From Triangularia verruculosa (lineage: Eukaryota > Ascomycota > Sordariomycetes > Sordariales > Podosporaceae): DNA of 64,000 nt. The position numbers were made by a program, and so were the translations under genes. Under the pieces are notes generated by a model, which was not told the origin of the DNA, did not search any database, and saw only the letters and a list, made by a program, of their open reading frames with translations. Location: contig MU863935.1 in the NCBI GenBank assembly GCA_033296885.1, positions 1-64,000 of the forward strand, in the 5' to 3' direction. Below, piece after piece: positions 1 to 11,666 of this stretch (position 1 is the first letter of the stretch; every line of letters begins with the position of its first letter).

Positions 1-1615
1 GTATGGGCCAGCGCCAAGCGTCCGACAAGCACGGGGTTCCACGTTCAACACTGAGGAACCGCATTCTAGGGACCCAGGTTCCGAAACTGGCCCATAAAAG
101 CCAACAGCGGCTCTCTCAGGGCTAGGAAGACCTTATCGTTCAATGGATCCTTCGTCAGGAAAGCCTTGGTTACGCTCCCACCTACGCCAACGTAAGAGCT
201 CTAGTGGCCAGTATACTAGCTGAACAAGGTGATATCGGCTCCCTTGGAAAGCACTGGGTAACCCGCTTTATAAGCCGTCATCCCAGTATCAAAACAAAAG
301 TGGGAAAGAAGATTGACTACGCCAGAGTCAACGAAGCCACCCCGGAGAATATCAACAAGTTCTTTGACCTGTATTCCACCGTTGACTGGATCAAGCCTAA
401 GAACAGGTATAACCATGATGAAGTAGGTATAATGGAAGGTCAGGGAAAGAACGGCTTAGTTGTGGGATCTTTAATGAGGGACAAAAAGTCTATATACGTT
501 AAATAGAACGGAAGAAGGACCTAGACTACTATACTAGAGTGTATTTCCTAGGACGGGAGAGTCCTCCCCCTGGGGGTTATCTTTAAAGGCAAAGACCTCT
601 AAAAGTAATAGTTTAAGGACCAATTCGATAAGGATTAGTATATAGCCGTATTATCGAACGGTTGGACCAGCAACGACCTTACTGTAGGATGGCTTAAAGA
701 GGTCTTTATCCTAAGGACCTAATTAGAGGACCTATCAGAACTACGTCTTTTTATTTGTAATGGGCATAGCTCTTATACTATTAACGACTTCATAATCCGG
801 TGCTATAGGAGTAATATATACCTTCTCTTCTTACCCCTCCATTACTCCTACGTCTTATAACCCCTTAATATTAGTTACTTTTCCAGTGTAAAGAAAGCGT
901 ATAAGAGGCTTGTGGCTTTGAACGACGCCCTTACTAACTATACGCCTAACGGTAAGGTGGATTTAGTCCGGCTATATGACCTTGCCCGTAAGTAGGGCTT
1001 TAGGAAGGAAAATATTGCCGGCGGTTAGCGTAGAATAGGCCTGTGGCCCATACGTAGGCGCAAACCGCTCTCTTCAAGCCAAGTGGTAATCCCTGCGGTG
1101 CCGTTGGATCTCTCTTCTATATTACCTACTTTCCGTACCGTGGGAGACTCCTTAGTGGCCAGGGAGGTCAGGGACCTACTCAACAGCGCTACGGAGGCGG
1201 GAAAACGTCTTGACGCAAGGAATCTTACCAGTATTATACTTACCCTGAGATCAGAGGCATCGATCCATAAGGCTGATGCGGCAAGGCACCAACAGAACGC
1301 CCACAAGGCCCAGGAAGTAAGGAAAAGGCGCAAGTTGAATAGAGAAGATTCGAATTCCAAGTTTGTAAGGCTTTGTGAACTGGAAGAGGCCCAAATTGAA
1401 GGGAGGGTGGTGGTGGAAGAAGCGGTGCCCAAGGAGGATGTGGAGCAGCCGGTGCCAGCCGAGCCTGTGCGGCGCAGCGCACGTCATCGGGTTCAAACTC
1501 GGCGCAAGAGGGAAGCAGACGAAATGTCTGACTCAGACAGTGATTGAGCTTCATTTTGGTATAACTCCCATAGAAATTGACCTAATATTGGTCTTGTTGT
1601 GGGGAGTGTAAGCAT
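1..1615 (+). mobile_element. Relic pogo/Fot1-type DNA transposon, left end outside the window
   Basis: The stretch holds a decayed transposase reading frame (3-1547) followed by about 70 bp of AT-richer DNA before unique sequence. The middle part (about 500-1020) is AT-rich and packed with TAG/TAA codons while the two ends keep normal composition, which fits uneven RIP. The 5' end lies beyond position 1, so terminal inverted repeats and the TA target duplication cannot be checked. The right boundary near 1615 is a guess. Confidence 0.75.
3..1547 (+). pseudogene. Pogo/Fot1-like DDE transposase, inactivated by in-frame stops
   Basis: One frame runs from the ATG at 3 to the TGA at 1547 (about 514 codons, the usual length for Fot1-type transposases) without a clear frameshift but with about ten internal stops, for example after LSQG near 125, after RLYDLARK near 990 and before RRIGLWP near 1025. 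The N-terminal part shows a psq-type helix-turn-helix (KHGVPRSTLRNR) and a CENP-B/Tc5-type HTH (about 140-330). The DDE core follows with a recognisable NHDEVG motif near 410. The segments that should carry the second and third catalytic Asp read ICNGHSS (about 750) and PLNIS (about 865), so both appear changed to Asn. The C-terminal 150 residues are intact, basic and end in an acidic tail. Inactive. Confidence 0.85.
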
Positions 1616-1829
1616 TCAGGGGTAATCTCATCAAGGTTGTGTGGCTGGTGTGGGTGCGTGGTCCATTACCGTGGGTGGCCCATTTCCAGGTCATCCAACC
1701 TACCGGGCTTGCGTGCTTGGCTATTTGTGTGCCTTCTGTCGCCCTCGATCCTTCCACATCTGTGCCTCCGTTTCTTCAGGCCCCGCTGCTGGTGTTTTCT
1801 GTCTACATCGCGAGGACCAGATCCTGATC

Positions 1830-3466
1830 ATGAACGCTACATCTATTGGAATCGGCCTCAAAGGCCACAGCTTCATAGTTCCTTTGCTCGAACATATGAC
1901 GTTGTATTCTCTCCTGATTCCCCTGATCATTATGTTTGTCATCTACCGCATCCTCCTCATCGTCTATCGCCTTTATTTCCACCCTCTCTCCGCATTTCCT
2001 GGCCCGAAACTGGCGGCTGCAACATCTCTCTATGAAATGTGGCATGCCCTATTCTCACGCACACCACTTTCATGGGTGGAGTACCAACGCTTCGTATTGC
2101 ATCCCAAATACGGCCCTATCGTGCGCATCCGGCCCCATGCCCTGCACATCTCCGATCCGGATGCGTTTCGGGATGTCCACAAGGTCGGGAGCAAGTTCAC
2201 CAAGGCAAAATACTTTTATGTTCCCTTCCGACTCTCCGAGGCCCTTTTCGGCTCCACTGACCCGGACTTCCACCGGAAAAGGCGTTCCCTGATTGCCCCT
2301 TTGTTTTCCAAGGGAGAAGTTCTAAGCTCCTATGAAGGATTGGCGAAAAGCAAGCGCGACCTGATGGTTCGGAACATGAGGTCGTTTCTCAGCAGGGGTT
2401 CAAGTGTGGTCAACATGAAGAATGTACTGGCAGCATTTGTCGTTGATGTGGCAGCCGAGGCCATTTGTCAGACGTCATCATACGGGTCTGTGTCCTTTAG
2501 TCAAGCATCGATGTCTTATACTTACTGTCGACCAGCCTCTCCGAGTCCGGCACTATTGAGGCGCACCCTCTCACCGGCTCGGTCGATTTACTCGCTGAGT
2601 CCTGGACAATAGTCAAGTATTTCCCTCCAGTCGTACCCATGTTGGAACTTATCCCTCAGTCCATCATGGCAAAGCTGGCCCCTGCCGCCACAGGACAGGC
2701 CATCATCAGAAACACGACAGCAGTCGAGGTGTATCGGATACTTCAAGAGCAGCAGACTGAGAAAAACCCTGAGAAGTCTGAAACCAAACAAACCTCCATC
2801 ATCGCACAACTGCTCGCCTCTCTAGACCCCGAGACGGTCGTCGCGGAGGGGTACACCATTTTTGGGGCAGCGTTACACACAACACTCTGGTCCTTGACTC
2901 GGATGGTGTACTTTCTGGGAGCCTACCCCAACGTCCAAGAAAAACTATTTGCCGAGCTCCAAACCGCCTTCCCCGACAGGAACGCAGAGATGAACAACTC
3001 GGCTCTCGAACAGTTGCCATACTTTTCCGCCTTCATGAAAGAGGCTTTGCGTTTGGCACATGCCATTCCTGGAGCCCTGCCGCGCGACACGCCGGCAGAA
3101 GGTGCTGTGCTGTGTGGGCATGACATCCCCGCCGGCACCGTGGTTGAGACTGACAACTATCACGTCCATAATAACGAAAAGATCTTCCCCGACCCCGAGA
3201 GGTTCGAGCCGGAGAGATGGCTTCCTGGGGGAAGCTCAAGGGGAATGGAAAGGTATTTGGTGCCCTTTGGCATGGGAAACATGATGTGTGTCGGGTATAC
3301 GTTGGCTAACCTGAACATGCATCATGCTGTTGCGGGAGTGGTGAGAAATTTTAAGCTTGATCTGACAGAGCCGCTGAGAAAGCAAGGGTACCGTTTGGGG
3401 ATGAATTGGGTGTCGGTCTATCGTGGCCCTGAGTTGGAGTTTGTTGTGCAAGAAAGGGAAATCTAG
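1830..3466 (+). CDS. Cytochrome P450 monooxygenase
   Basis: A haem-thiolate monooxygenase, probably anchored in the ER by an N-terminal hydrophobic segment (about residues 18-45) followed by a proline-rich FPGPK hinge. Helix K is seen as EALR, the meander as FEPERW, and the Cys ligand loop as FGMGNMMCVG, in which the usual Arg two residues before the Cys is Met. The I-helix region (FGAALHTT) lacks the common acidic residue. The frame changes near 2500; an intron at 2490-2560 (71 bp, possible branch TACTTACTG) rejoins the frames and gives 521 aa, a normal P450 length, but its donor GTGTCC is weak, so a frameshifted pseudogene remains possible. The ATG at 1830 precedes the membrane anchor. Substrate unknown; no biosynthetic partners are adjacent. 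Confidence 0.8.
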
Positions 3467-3731
3467 TGCTCCCGATCAGGTTGGTAATTGTTTGCTGAGT
3501 GTATACCCAGGCAGTCAGGGGCTCAAGGTCTCAGGGACTGTTTGTGGTTGGATGTTATACAGACCGAATGGGATTGGAAGTGGAACAACCTGCTTTATCT
3601 CGATTGTGTGCAATGCTACTTCCGTATATCTAATCAATATTCCTGTCCTTTCTCTTGATATCCCTGCCCGACTTGAAAAATTAAGGCCTAAGAAACCATG
3701 ACTACCTACCGAGAAGTCGATACTTCTCCAG
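3467..3731. other. Convergent 3' intergenic region
   Basis: The short spacer lies between the ends of the P450 and the carboxypeptidase, which are transcribed towards each other. I see only 3' untranslated sequence here. Confidence 0.5.
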
Positions 3732-5453
3732 TCAAGTCGCTTCAATGGGCGTATCTGCCATCGTCTGCCGGAAAGCCTGCAGCGCCACTTGGGGTTGGTC
3801 GAAGGATCTAACACGAAAGTCAGCCACCAGAAGTTTGATGCATCAGAAAGAGAGGCTCACGCCAGATGGCCGGCGTTGTACACTCTGAGCCAGCTCAAGT
3901 TCTCAACCGTCTTGAACTCGCCCCGGACTGTCCCATTCACACTGTAAGTGCTCACCGCTCTCTCTACAAAATCCTTTTGTCCTGAATACTCGATTGCATT
4001 TGCAACGGCAAGATTGCCCACCCAGTTGCAAAGCCAATCTAGACAGCCAATTCATGTCAGCGCCTTTGAGACCGTCGGGAAAGGTTGCCTAACGCGGACG
4101 TACCTGCATCACCGGCCCATAGCAGGACTCGAATACCCGACCTCACGACCTCGGTCAATTCGCCGAGGAACGATCTCGACGCTGTGTAGGCATCGAGTCA
4201 GCGTTCATCAATACTTATGCTCACGACGTAGAAGGCATACGGTCACCGGTGCTGTAAAATTGCTCCCAGGAAAGGTCTGAGCATTCGACGTAGTCCGCCT
4301 GCGCGCCGATGGCAGTCTTTACATCAGATCTCTGAAGATACGCTTGGTACATGTACTTCCCTGGGTTTGGGGGGTCTTCAGCGCTGATTCTGATGTCGTA
4401 CACGTCAAGGTTTGTCGTCTCCGCAACGTCAAAGCCGGTGGCATAGTAACAGATGTCATAGGCCTCATTACACTCTGCCGATGTGCCTGTGGTCAGGGTG
4501 CAATTTTGCATTGCCGGTTTACACTGGGTCTCAAATAGTTCCATCCCGGCCAGGAACTGCGATTCGTTGATGAGCTGCCTGTAATTATTAGAGAGACCAA
4601 AGTCGAGGTATGCAGGGAATTGGAGCACGGGATCAATCCAGCCATTATTGATTCCCAGGGCCATGATGTCGATTTTGATGGCTTTCGTATTGTTCTGATC
4701 GACAGCTTCGTTCTGCAATTGGATGAAGCGGACGATGTCTGGCCCGTAGTGACCTTTCCATTTGAATCAGCACGGTGCCATTATAGATATGGAAATTATA
4801 CAATCACATACCGCCATAGCTCTCTGTGAAAAGCCCAAACCTCGACTTGGCATATTCTGGTTTTGCAGCGAGAAAAGCCTGCAGAAAGACCCAGACATCT
4901 TGCGAGCCCTGAGTCGTGCTGTTGATCTCGGTGTTTCCGTAGCTTTGCCTCCGTTATTACCCAGTATTCCTAGGTTCTCGGGCACGTCGACGTACCTAAA
5001 GCCCACGCCGACTGGCTGATCGAGATAGAGCATGTTGGCGTAGCTGTTCCAGCTCTCACTGTTCAAAACCGGATCCGAGTCCGATGACGCGTCTTCAGGA
5101 TAGTAGCATGGTCCATTCTCGACGAAGAGCCCCAGCATGGAACTGCATCCTGGGCCACCGTTGAGCCAGAGAACTAAAGGAGAGGTCTCGGGACTGTTGC
5201 GTGACTCGAAGAACCAAAAGAAGAGATTGGTGTCATCGTCTATGGCGATGTATCCGCTCAGTTGGTTCACATTCGGCGTAGTCTCACAGATACTGGAGCT
5301 GGTAGCTGCCACGGAAAGCTTGCTGTTGGTATCGGCATGGTGAAAGGTGAGGTAAGGGATCCCGTCCAGAACCTCTTCATTCCAACCCGGGTCGGCAAGT
5401 GACCATGGAGCAATTGTTGCCAGAGTAAGCAGCAGATAATGTAAGCACGCCAT
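3732..5453 (-). CDS. Secreted serine carboxypeptidase (peptidase family S10)
   Basis: It removes C-terminal residues from peptides and has an N-terminal signal peptide (residues 1-20). Six exons give one frame of 477 aa: 4996-5453, 4812-4942, 4241-4753, 4104-4181, 3861-4038 and 3732-3807, with introns of 53-65 bp. The oxyanion-hole motif NGGPGCSS sits near residue 100, the catalytic Ser in ESYGG near 195 (interrupted by the intron 4754-4811), the catalytic Asp in WAGDADW and the catalytic His in NAGHL. All three catalytic residues are therefore present, and several Cys suit a secreted enzyme. Splicing was chosen because each junction restores family consensus, for instance [12 protein letters not shown] and [12 protein letters not shown]. 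It is convergent with the P450 and divergent from the deformylase gene. Confidence 0.92.
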
Positions 5454-5853
5454 GTTGTCAAATTCCGACGCATTCTAACACTGTCTCTGATGGGCATCGG
5501 ACATTGTTTAAGACTGATGATAGTCCCAGAGCACAGGGCTCAACACACTCTTACAGAGATGTGACTGGCCCCTCAAGACGGCCATTGTCTCCTTCACATC
5601 GTACCGCAACACCTCAGGCGGGTGATACCGTTGTGGTGCTCGTCACATCCCGTCGGAAAAGGGGCAGGGGGTCCATGCCAAGAGGAATGCAGAGTACCCT
5701 AACCCTAGCGTCTCCAAACTCCACACAGTGGACACATCTCCAACGGGCAGCACCGAAGTTGAGTCATCCCTGAAATTGAGAATGCAAAAACACGGCAGGA
5801 CCTCGTCTGGACTCGCTCACTCCAGCGATTCAACACCAGCACGCATTTCAACA
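5454..5853. promoter_or_regulatory. Divergent promoter region with a telomere-like box
   Basis: The 400-bp spacer separates the start codons of the carboxypeptidase (minus) and the deformylase (plus). At 5696-5708 it holds ACCCTAACCCTAG, two tandem telomere-type hexamers, about 145 bp ahead of the deformylase ATG. The same double unit occurs upstream of the HAD phosphatase at 34162-34174. Confidence 0.5.
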
Positions 5854-6702
5854 ATGGCCAACGACCACTTCTTGACGCTGTCGTGTCCCGACAAGCCGGG
5901 CATTGTGCACGCCGTGACGGGCATCTTCGCTGGTGAGAAAGTCAACATCATCGACCTGCAGCAGTTTTCGGACCCCGTCACGGAAAAATTCTTCATGCGC
6001 GTGCACTTTGGCCCAACTCCCACCGAGTCGACCGAGTTCCTGAGCACATACTTTGAGAAGCTGGCGGGCGAGTATGACATGACATACGACATCCGGCCCG
6101 TGGCAAAGAAGCCAAAGGTCCTTATCATGGTGTCCAAGATTGGCCACTGCCTCAACGACCTCCTCTTCCGCGCCAAGACGGGCCAGCTCCCCATCGAAAT
6201 TCCCCTCATCGTGTCCAACCACCCCGACTTTGCGACCCTCGCTGCCAGCTACGGCATCGACTTCCGTCACCTCCCCGTCACCAAGGAGACCAAGGCCGCA
6301 CAGGAAAGCCAGATCCTCGACCTTATCAAGGAGCACAACATCGAGCTTGTGGTCCTGGCGCGCTACATGCAGGTGCTGAGCCCGACCCTGTGCGAGGCCA
6401 TGAGCGGCAAGATCATCAACATCCACCACAGTTTCTTGCCCAGCTTCAAGGGCGCCAAGCCCTACCACCAGGCCTATGACCGCGGTGTCAAGATCATCGG
6501 TGCCACGGCTCACTTTGTTACGGCCGATCTCGACGAGGGCCCGATCATCGAGCAGCGCGTCGCCCGTGTCGACCACAGCTTGAGCCCCAAGGCGTTGGTT
6601 GACGAGGGATCCAACGTCGAGAGCCAGGTGCTGGCGGCCGCCGTCAAGTGGTATGCCGAGAGGAGGGTGTTTTTGAACGGTACCCGGACGGTTGTCTTTT
6701 AA
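5854..6702 (+). CDS. Formyltetrahydrofolate deformylase (PurU-like)
   Basis: The predicted reaction is hydrolysis of 10-formyl-THF to THF and formate, in one-carbon metabolism. The 282-aa single-exon protein starts with an ACT domain (residues about 4-85, LSCPDKPGIVHAVTG) followed by a formyl-transferase domain. The catalytic region INIHHSFLPSFKGAKPYHQA carries the conserved Asn/His pair, and the C-terminal Asp lies in the HFVTADLDEGPII segment; length equals the family norm. The ATG at 5854 has a good context (A at -3) and matches family N-termini. An in-frame ATG at 5782 would add 24 Ser/Arg/Thr-rich residues that could serve as a mitochondrial presequence, so alternative starts are possible. 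Codon use is strongly C-ending, suggesting a well-expressed gene. Confidence 0.92.
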   Translation: MANDHFLTLSCPDKPGIVHAVTGIFAGEKVNIIDLQQFSDPVTEKFFMRVHFGPTPTESTEFLSTYFEKLAGEYDMTYDIRPVAKKPKVLIMVSKIGHCLNDLLFRAKTGQLPIEIPLIVSNHPDFATLAASYGIDFRHLPVTKETKAAQESQILDLIKEHNIELVVLARYMQVLSPTLCEAMSGKIINIHHSFLPSFKGAKPYHQAYDRGVKIIGATAHFVTADLDEGPIIEQRVARVDHSLSPKALVDEGSNVESQVLAAAVKWYAERRVFLNGTRTVVF

Positions 6703-7321
6703 TCTGAGATAGACCAGAAGTAAATGAATGGGTTCCCAATCGTTGCCGAGTGCCGTACTCTCCGAGATTGTATTAACGTGTGACGTAACTATGGGAACGG
6801 ATGTTTGTGTCGAGTCCCAAAGTCCCGACAAGCGGAGGAATGTTTCAAAAGGTCAGGGTGGGGTGCTTTTGTTGATGTACTTGGGCAGCCTAGCAGTCTA
6901 GAGGTAGAAAAAGCACGGTAGGTAGGTAAGCTTCCAGAACGTTTGCTTGGTGGGGCCCTGGATGCGGGGTAAACGCGAAGAACAGAAGAACAGCGGCATC
7001 TTGGATCACCGATCTGGCAGATCTGCAATTGACAGCAGGAGAGTTGGAGATGTCCTGCATTCTCCTTCCCATATGTGGCCCGTTTCTGTTCCACTGCAGG
7101 ATCGACTGCCAAAATCTCGTCCAAAATCGACGTGGGGTTAGATGACATCACCACCCGGACTGGCTGGGATCCCCCTGTCACAAGGAGCAGCGAGCAATTG
7201 CCTGCTTGCGCATTGGTTGCTTCATCTTTCAATGCTTCGACAAGACAGCATCTGTCCTCGTCACACACTTTTCATCATCTGTGTCAGACACAGGAAAGCG
7301 CGACATAGCATCACTGACAAT
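6703..7321. other. Intergenic region between deformylase and MFS genes
   Basis: The region holds the deformylase 3' end and the MFS upstream region. I see a GTAGGTAGGTAAG run near 6918 and no convincing coding segment. Confidence 0.4.
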
Positions 7322-9422
7322 ATGGTGCACACAGGTGCTGTCGCTGCCAGCGCCGCAACCGCGACGGCGTCGCAACCGCAGTCGCAATCCGATCTCCCAC
7401 GGCCCTCCATCAGGCGCTATCGTCATTCCGGTTCATTCCATGCTGGCGAGCCATTTCCTGACCTCTCTCCCTATCGCGAGTCGCCACTTTCCAGAAGACA
7501 ACGGCCACGACGAAACTCAGCCGCCCTTCGTCCGCCCGCAGTCCAACGGCAATCGACGGCCAAATACCACACGTTTCCTACCGAGCCACCAGCAACCCCG
7601 TTCAGCCAACGCCAGCAGACGCGCCCGAGAAAAGGCTCATGGATCCAGTCTCTTCTCCGACACTCTCGATCACGCGACGAGCACGAAGAACACGACAGCC
7701 CATATTTTGCGAATGCCGACGAACAGGGGTCAAGCTCAGCTCCATCACGACGAGGCGAACACCCAGATAGGAGCCACCATCACACGAGCCCGAGCGGAAG
7801 TCCAAGTTCAACACCATTACCATGGAAACAACTGGCCCTATTAGCCCTGCTGTCGCTGGCTGAGCAGACAGCCCTCAACTCCATCGGCCCCTATCTCCCG
7901 GCCATGGTTGCCTCTTTTCCTGAGATTCCCTCTGGCCAGGAAGGGATGTACGTGGGATTGTTGGCGTCGGCTTTTGCTATGGCACAACTGGCTACGAACC
8001 TCCTCTGGGGATGGCTTTCAGACAGGATGGGTCGCAAACCCGTCATGCTGATTGGGACCTCTCTACTGGCAGGCTGCTTCTGCTTCTTTGGTCTTTGTAC
8101 CACGTACGTGCAGTTGATCATGGTCCATATTGCCATGGGTCTGCTTAATGGCAACGCAGCCGTGGTTCCTACTTGTCTGGGTGAGGTCACAGACAAGACC
8201 AACCAAAGTCGGGCGTTTACGTGGCTTCCCGTCATCTACTCCCTTGGTAGCATCACCGGTCCTGCACTGGGTGGTTTGTTAGTAGAGACAAAGACTCGTA
8301 TTGACGCTAGCAAGTATCCATATTTGGCGCCGAACCTTGTGGATGCGGGATTCCTGGCCCTGAGTGCCGTCGTGCTTGGAATATGGTTCGAAGAAACACT
8401 GGAAGGGGGCCACGACGGTACGTCGGGGCAAGAGTCTAGCCGCTGGTTCGGTTGGCTGAGAAACACCGTGCAGCGGATATGGAGAAAACCAAAGAGTGGG
8501 AAGCACAGGTCTGAGTCTACCGATTCTGACCACCATGACAACCAGGAGCAGCAGGCACTTCTCAGTGCAGGACAGGATGAAGATGACGGAGAAGATGGGA
8601 AGAGTCTTACACCTTCTGAGAGAAAGTCTGCCTTCCGCCAACTGGCGAACCGGAACACCTTGGCCGTCTTGGGAACGTACCTCGTCTTCCAGCTTGCCAA
8701 TATCTCTTTCAACTCGCTGTACCCAATCTTTGTCTCTGCTCCCACGCCCACAGGTCGCGAGCTCGGGCCCGGCACCATCGGTCTATCCCTGTCTCTTGCT
8801 GGCTTGGCTACTATCGTCTTCCAGGTTCTGGTGTTTGAGAGGCTAAAGGCCAGGGTTGGCAATCTAGGAACCTACCGACATTCCCTGCTTGGAATGGCGG
8901 TCGCCATGGGCATGATGCCCTGGATTGGATATTTAGATTCAACGCCTCACCTGGGAATCGGCAGCGGAAAGGCTTGGCTTTACAGCGAACTGGGGGTTAT
9001 TTTGGTCATTAAAAACATCTGCGCTGTGGGTGGTTTGAGTAGCGTCATGCTTTTGGTATGTGAACTCCATGTCCCTTTCACTCGAGAAACGCTAACCATT
9101 TTCTCGCATGCAGATCACAAACTCGGCCCCTTCCCATGAAACGCTAGGTACCTTGAATGGTATTGCCCAAACGCTGTCGGCCGCGGGAAGGAGTGTGGGA
9201 CCTTTTCTATCCGGTGGCCTTTTTACCTTGAGCATGCGTGTCAAGTCAAAAGGAGAAGCACTGGCTTGGGGGCTCTTTGCCGGTATCGCGCTTGGCGGCT
9301 GGATTTGGAGCTGGGCGATCAAGGGACAGGGTCTTGAGAGTGCAGAGTACGAAGGCGATGACGGAGATTCAGACGGGAGCGCCGATGCTCATGCCGACGA
9401 GGAGGACATTGCTGGCAGGTGA
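7322..9422 (+). CDS. Major facilitator superfamily transporter (DHA1/ZIFL-like)
   Basis: A multi-pass plasma- or vacuolar-membrane transporter of about 680 aa, encoded by exons 7322-9055 and 9114-9422; the 58-bp intron has GTATGT, a GCTAAC branch site and GCAG. A long cytosolic N-terminus (about 165 residues, rich in Ser, Arg and Pro) precedes the first membrane helix. The motif-A loop between helices 2 and 3 reads GWLSDRMGRKP. A hydrophilic central loop (about residues 365-440) separates the two six-helix halves, and the C-terminus is acidic. This layout resembles fungal YCR023C/zinc-induced-facilitator-like carriers; the substrate cannot be read from sequence. The ATG at 7322 is the first in frame after the upstream stop-free stretch that has plausible context. 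Confidence 0.88.
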
Positions 9423-11666
9423 CACGCATATATTTGCGTCTACAACTGTGTGGTATTTACCACGAGCTTAACGAGGCAGTCTAGGCAGGGCCATACATGA
9501 TTACTCAAACCTTCCCACGTCTTTGGTGGTGGGGGCCATAATGGCAGAGATCTTACGTGGGAAACCTGGCTGGTAAGAATGACGCCTGTTGCTGGAGCAA
9601 TATGCGGCTCTTGGACGGCAGTATCGGAAACGTCAACTGTTTTCCGTGGCTGACGAACTTTTTCGTCGCGATTTGAAATAAGTACTACAGTTCCTAATAA
9701 TCTGCCCCGCCACCCCTCGTGAAATGGTTATACTGAGTGCAGATATCGCCCACTTTAGGAAAACATGGTTGAAGTTGATTTAACCTTTTAAACCGCCGTG
9801 GATGGTAAGTGCATCACGAATTCGTCTTCAAACCGGTAGGTTCACAAGTATCAGTAGCACGTAAGGAGACCAATAGAACATTGTGTAGAGGTTGCGCCGC
9901 TCCTGCACGTCAGCGGTTCTCTCGTTCAGCCAGACAGGGGCTCTACCCACGCCCGGAATGATGTCACAGTTGGCGAAGCCCTGTTCAAGCCTCTTCAACG
10001 ACATCTCGACGGCCTCACTTTGTTGTTTCGGAGGTGGGTGGACCCTCTAACCCCGGAAGTCATCTGCGTTCCTCAGGCACCCAAATTACGAGATGACCAG
10101 TGGCCCATTGTTATCCTTGCTCATATCAGTTGGCGAGCTCTCAGCCCTACGGTTGGCCCATGCTCTGAAACAAAGCCGTTGGCTTCCTGGCAGGCACACT
10201 AGAAGCAATCCCAGCTGAGCGCCACGTGGGGCCCCGGGTTTTTCTGCAACAAGGAGACAGTGAGTTTACGACTGGACCAACAAATGACTTCATTTGCATT
10301 TTACCAGGCATGGACGGGGAATTTTGAATGTCGTCCCGCCGTTTAGGCTCATACGTCGGAGTTGCATCGCGTGCTTGAACATCCGGGGCCCACATGCACA
10401 ATACCAAGACAGGATCGCTCTTAGCTCAGCAGTAACTGTTTCATTGGCCTGATCCCATCAAGCCCACCTTCTCTCTTCAGCGAGGCCCTGGCTGATGAAA
10501 GTAGGAGGGCGCCACCACGATCAACACCGACATGGACACGCATCAGGGCCAGAGCTCGACAGCCCAGGATTCCTTTCCGTTTCAATCACCACAAGAAATC
10601 ATAATCTTGTAGTTGTCCATCACCACCGCACTGCGCCACACAGTCAGCTAAAATCTTACCGCAATCACGAAGGTGGAATTGATATTTCAAACGTCCCCAC
10701 GTATCTCGTCAGGCAACAACTCATCATGTGTTTTTTTCAAGCATGGAGCCGAAGTCCCAATGCTCCGGATCCGCAATCACTGCCGCCCGAACGGCTCCCC
10801 CATCTGCCATTCGTTAGTCGCATGACGTCTGGCTGCGGTCCTTTGTCCTGCCTACTCTATGACCACGGAGACGAAGATGTCCTTTTTAACTGGGTAGACC
10901 GGGTGATTTCCGCGTGTTACTCGTCCAGAGTTTCTTGGTCTTACTGGTGACAATGGCGTGCCTGATCAGTCCAGCATAGCCATTGTTTCCGTGTCAATCA
11001 TGACACACCTACAGCTCACCGAAGTAGCAGGGCGAAACCGTACTGTTGACAGCCTTGGATCCCAACCCCGAGGAAGAGTCATAACAGAGCACTGGCAGGA
11101 CCGAGGCGGTATCTACTGCTCTGTCCACTGTCAACGATAGGAGCCACCAAATCAAGCTCCCTCCTACCTACCTAGGCTTGCAACCTGTTCCATCTGACTC
11201 TGCCCACCACCCCAGCATACCTGTTCCGTCTTAATAACTTGATCCCAGAAGTGCCTCAGCCCCGGCAGTTGCTTAACCTCTGGTGGACATTGGGTACCAC
11301 ATTTTGTTACCATCCCTTAGCAGCCACTCCTCTGCTTAGCCTCGAGTCGTTCCTGACCCGGCAGGTTGGATGGTGTGGAGGGGCAAGACCATACATCCCA
11401 GCAGCAATACATGTGGACTTGCCTCTGGAATCAGGCAGTAACATTATGATGGTCGAGCCTGCAAATCCCCTCGATCAAGCAGTTCTGGACATCCAACAAC
11501 TAAAGTATATCAACCTCCACTGACTCCACCATCGGCTGTCGTTTGTTTCCCAATCATCAACACTCAGCACAGACAAGCAAACACTTATCTACTTTTCAAG
11601 CCGAGTCTTCACATTCTTCTTTCCACCAAGCCAAGTCGGCATACCGAATTTACCCCAAGACTCACC
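9423..11666. other. 2.2-kb intergenic region
   Basis: No open frame here shows a recognisable domain or a splice pattern joining neighbouring frames. The longest plus-strand frame (10495-10950) has no family resemblance and no good start context. A TACCTACCTAGG element lies near 11165. The last 150 bp are CT/CA-rich, typical of a fungal 5' leader for the gene at 11667. Confidence 0.4.

Noticed and set aside
5848..6831. 327-codon open frame antisense to the deformylase gene
   Set aside because: It exactly shadows the conserved deformylase frame; the openness follows from C-ending codons on the other strand and it shows no family resemblance of its own.
10495..10950. 151-codon plus-strand frame in the intergenic region
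   Set aside because: No recognisable family, odd composition, poor start context and no splicing partners.
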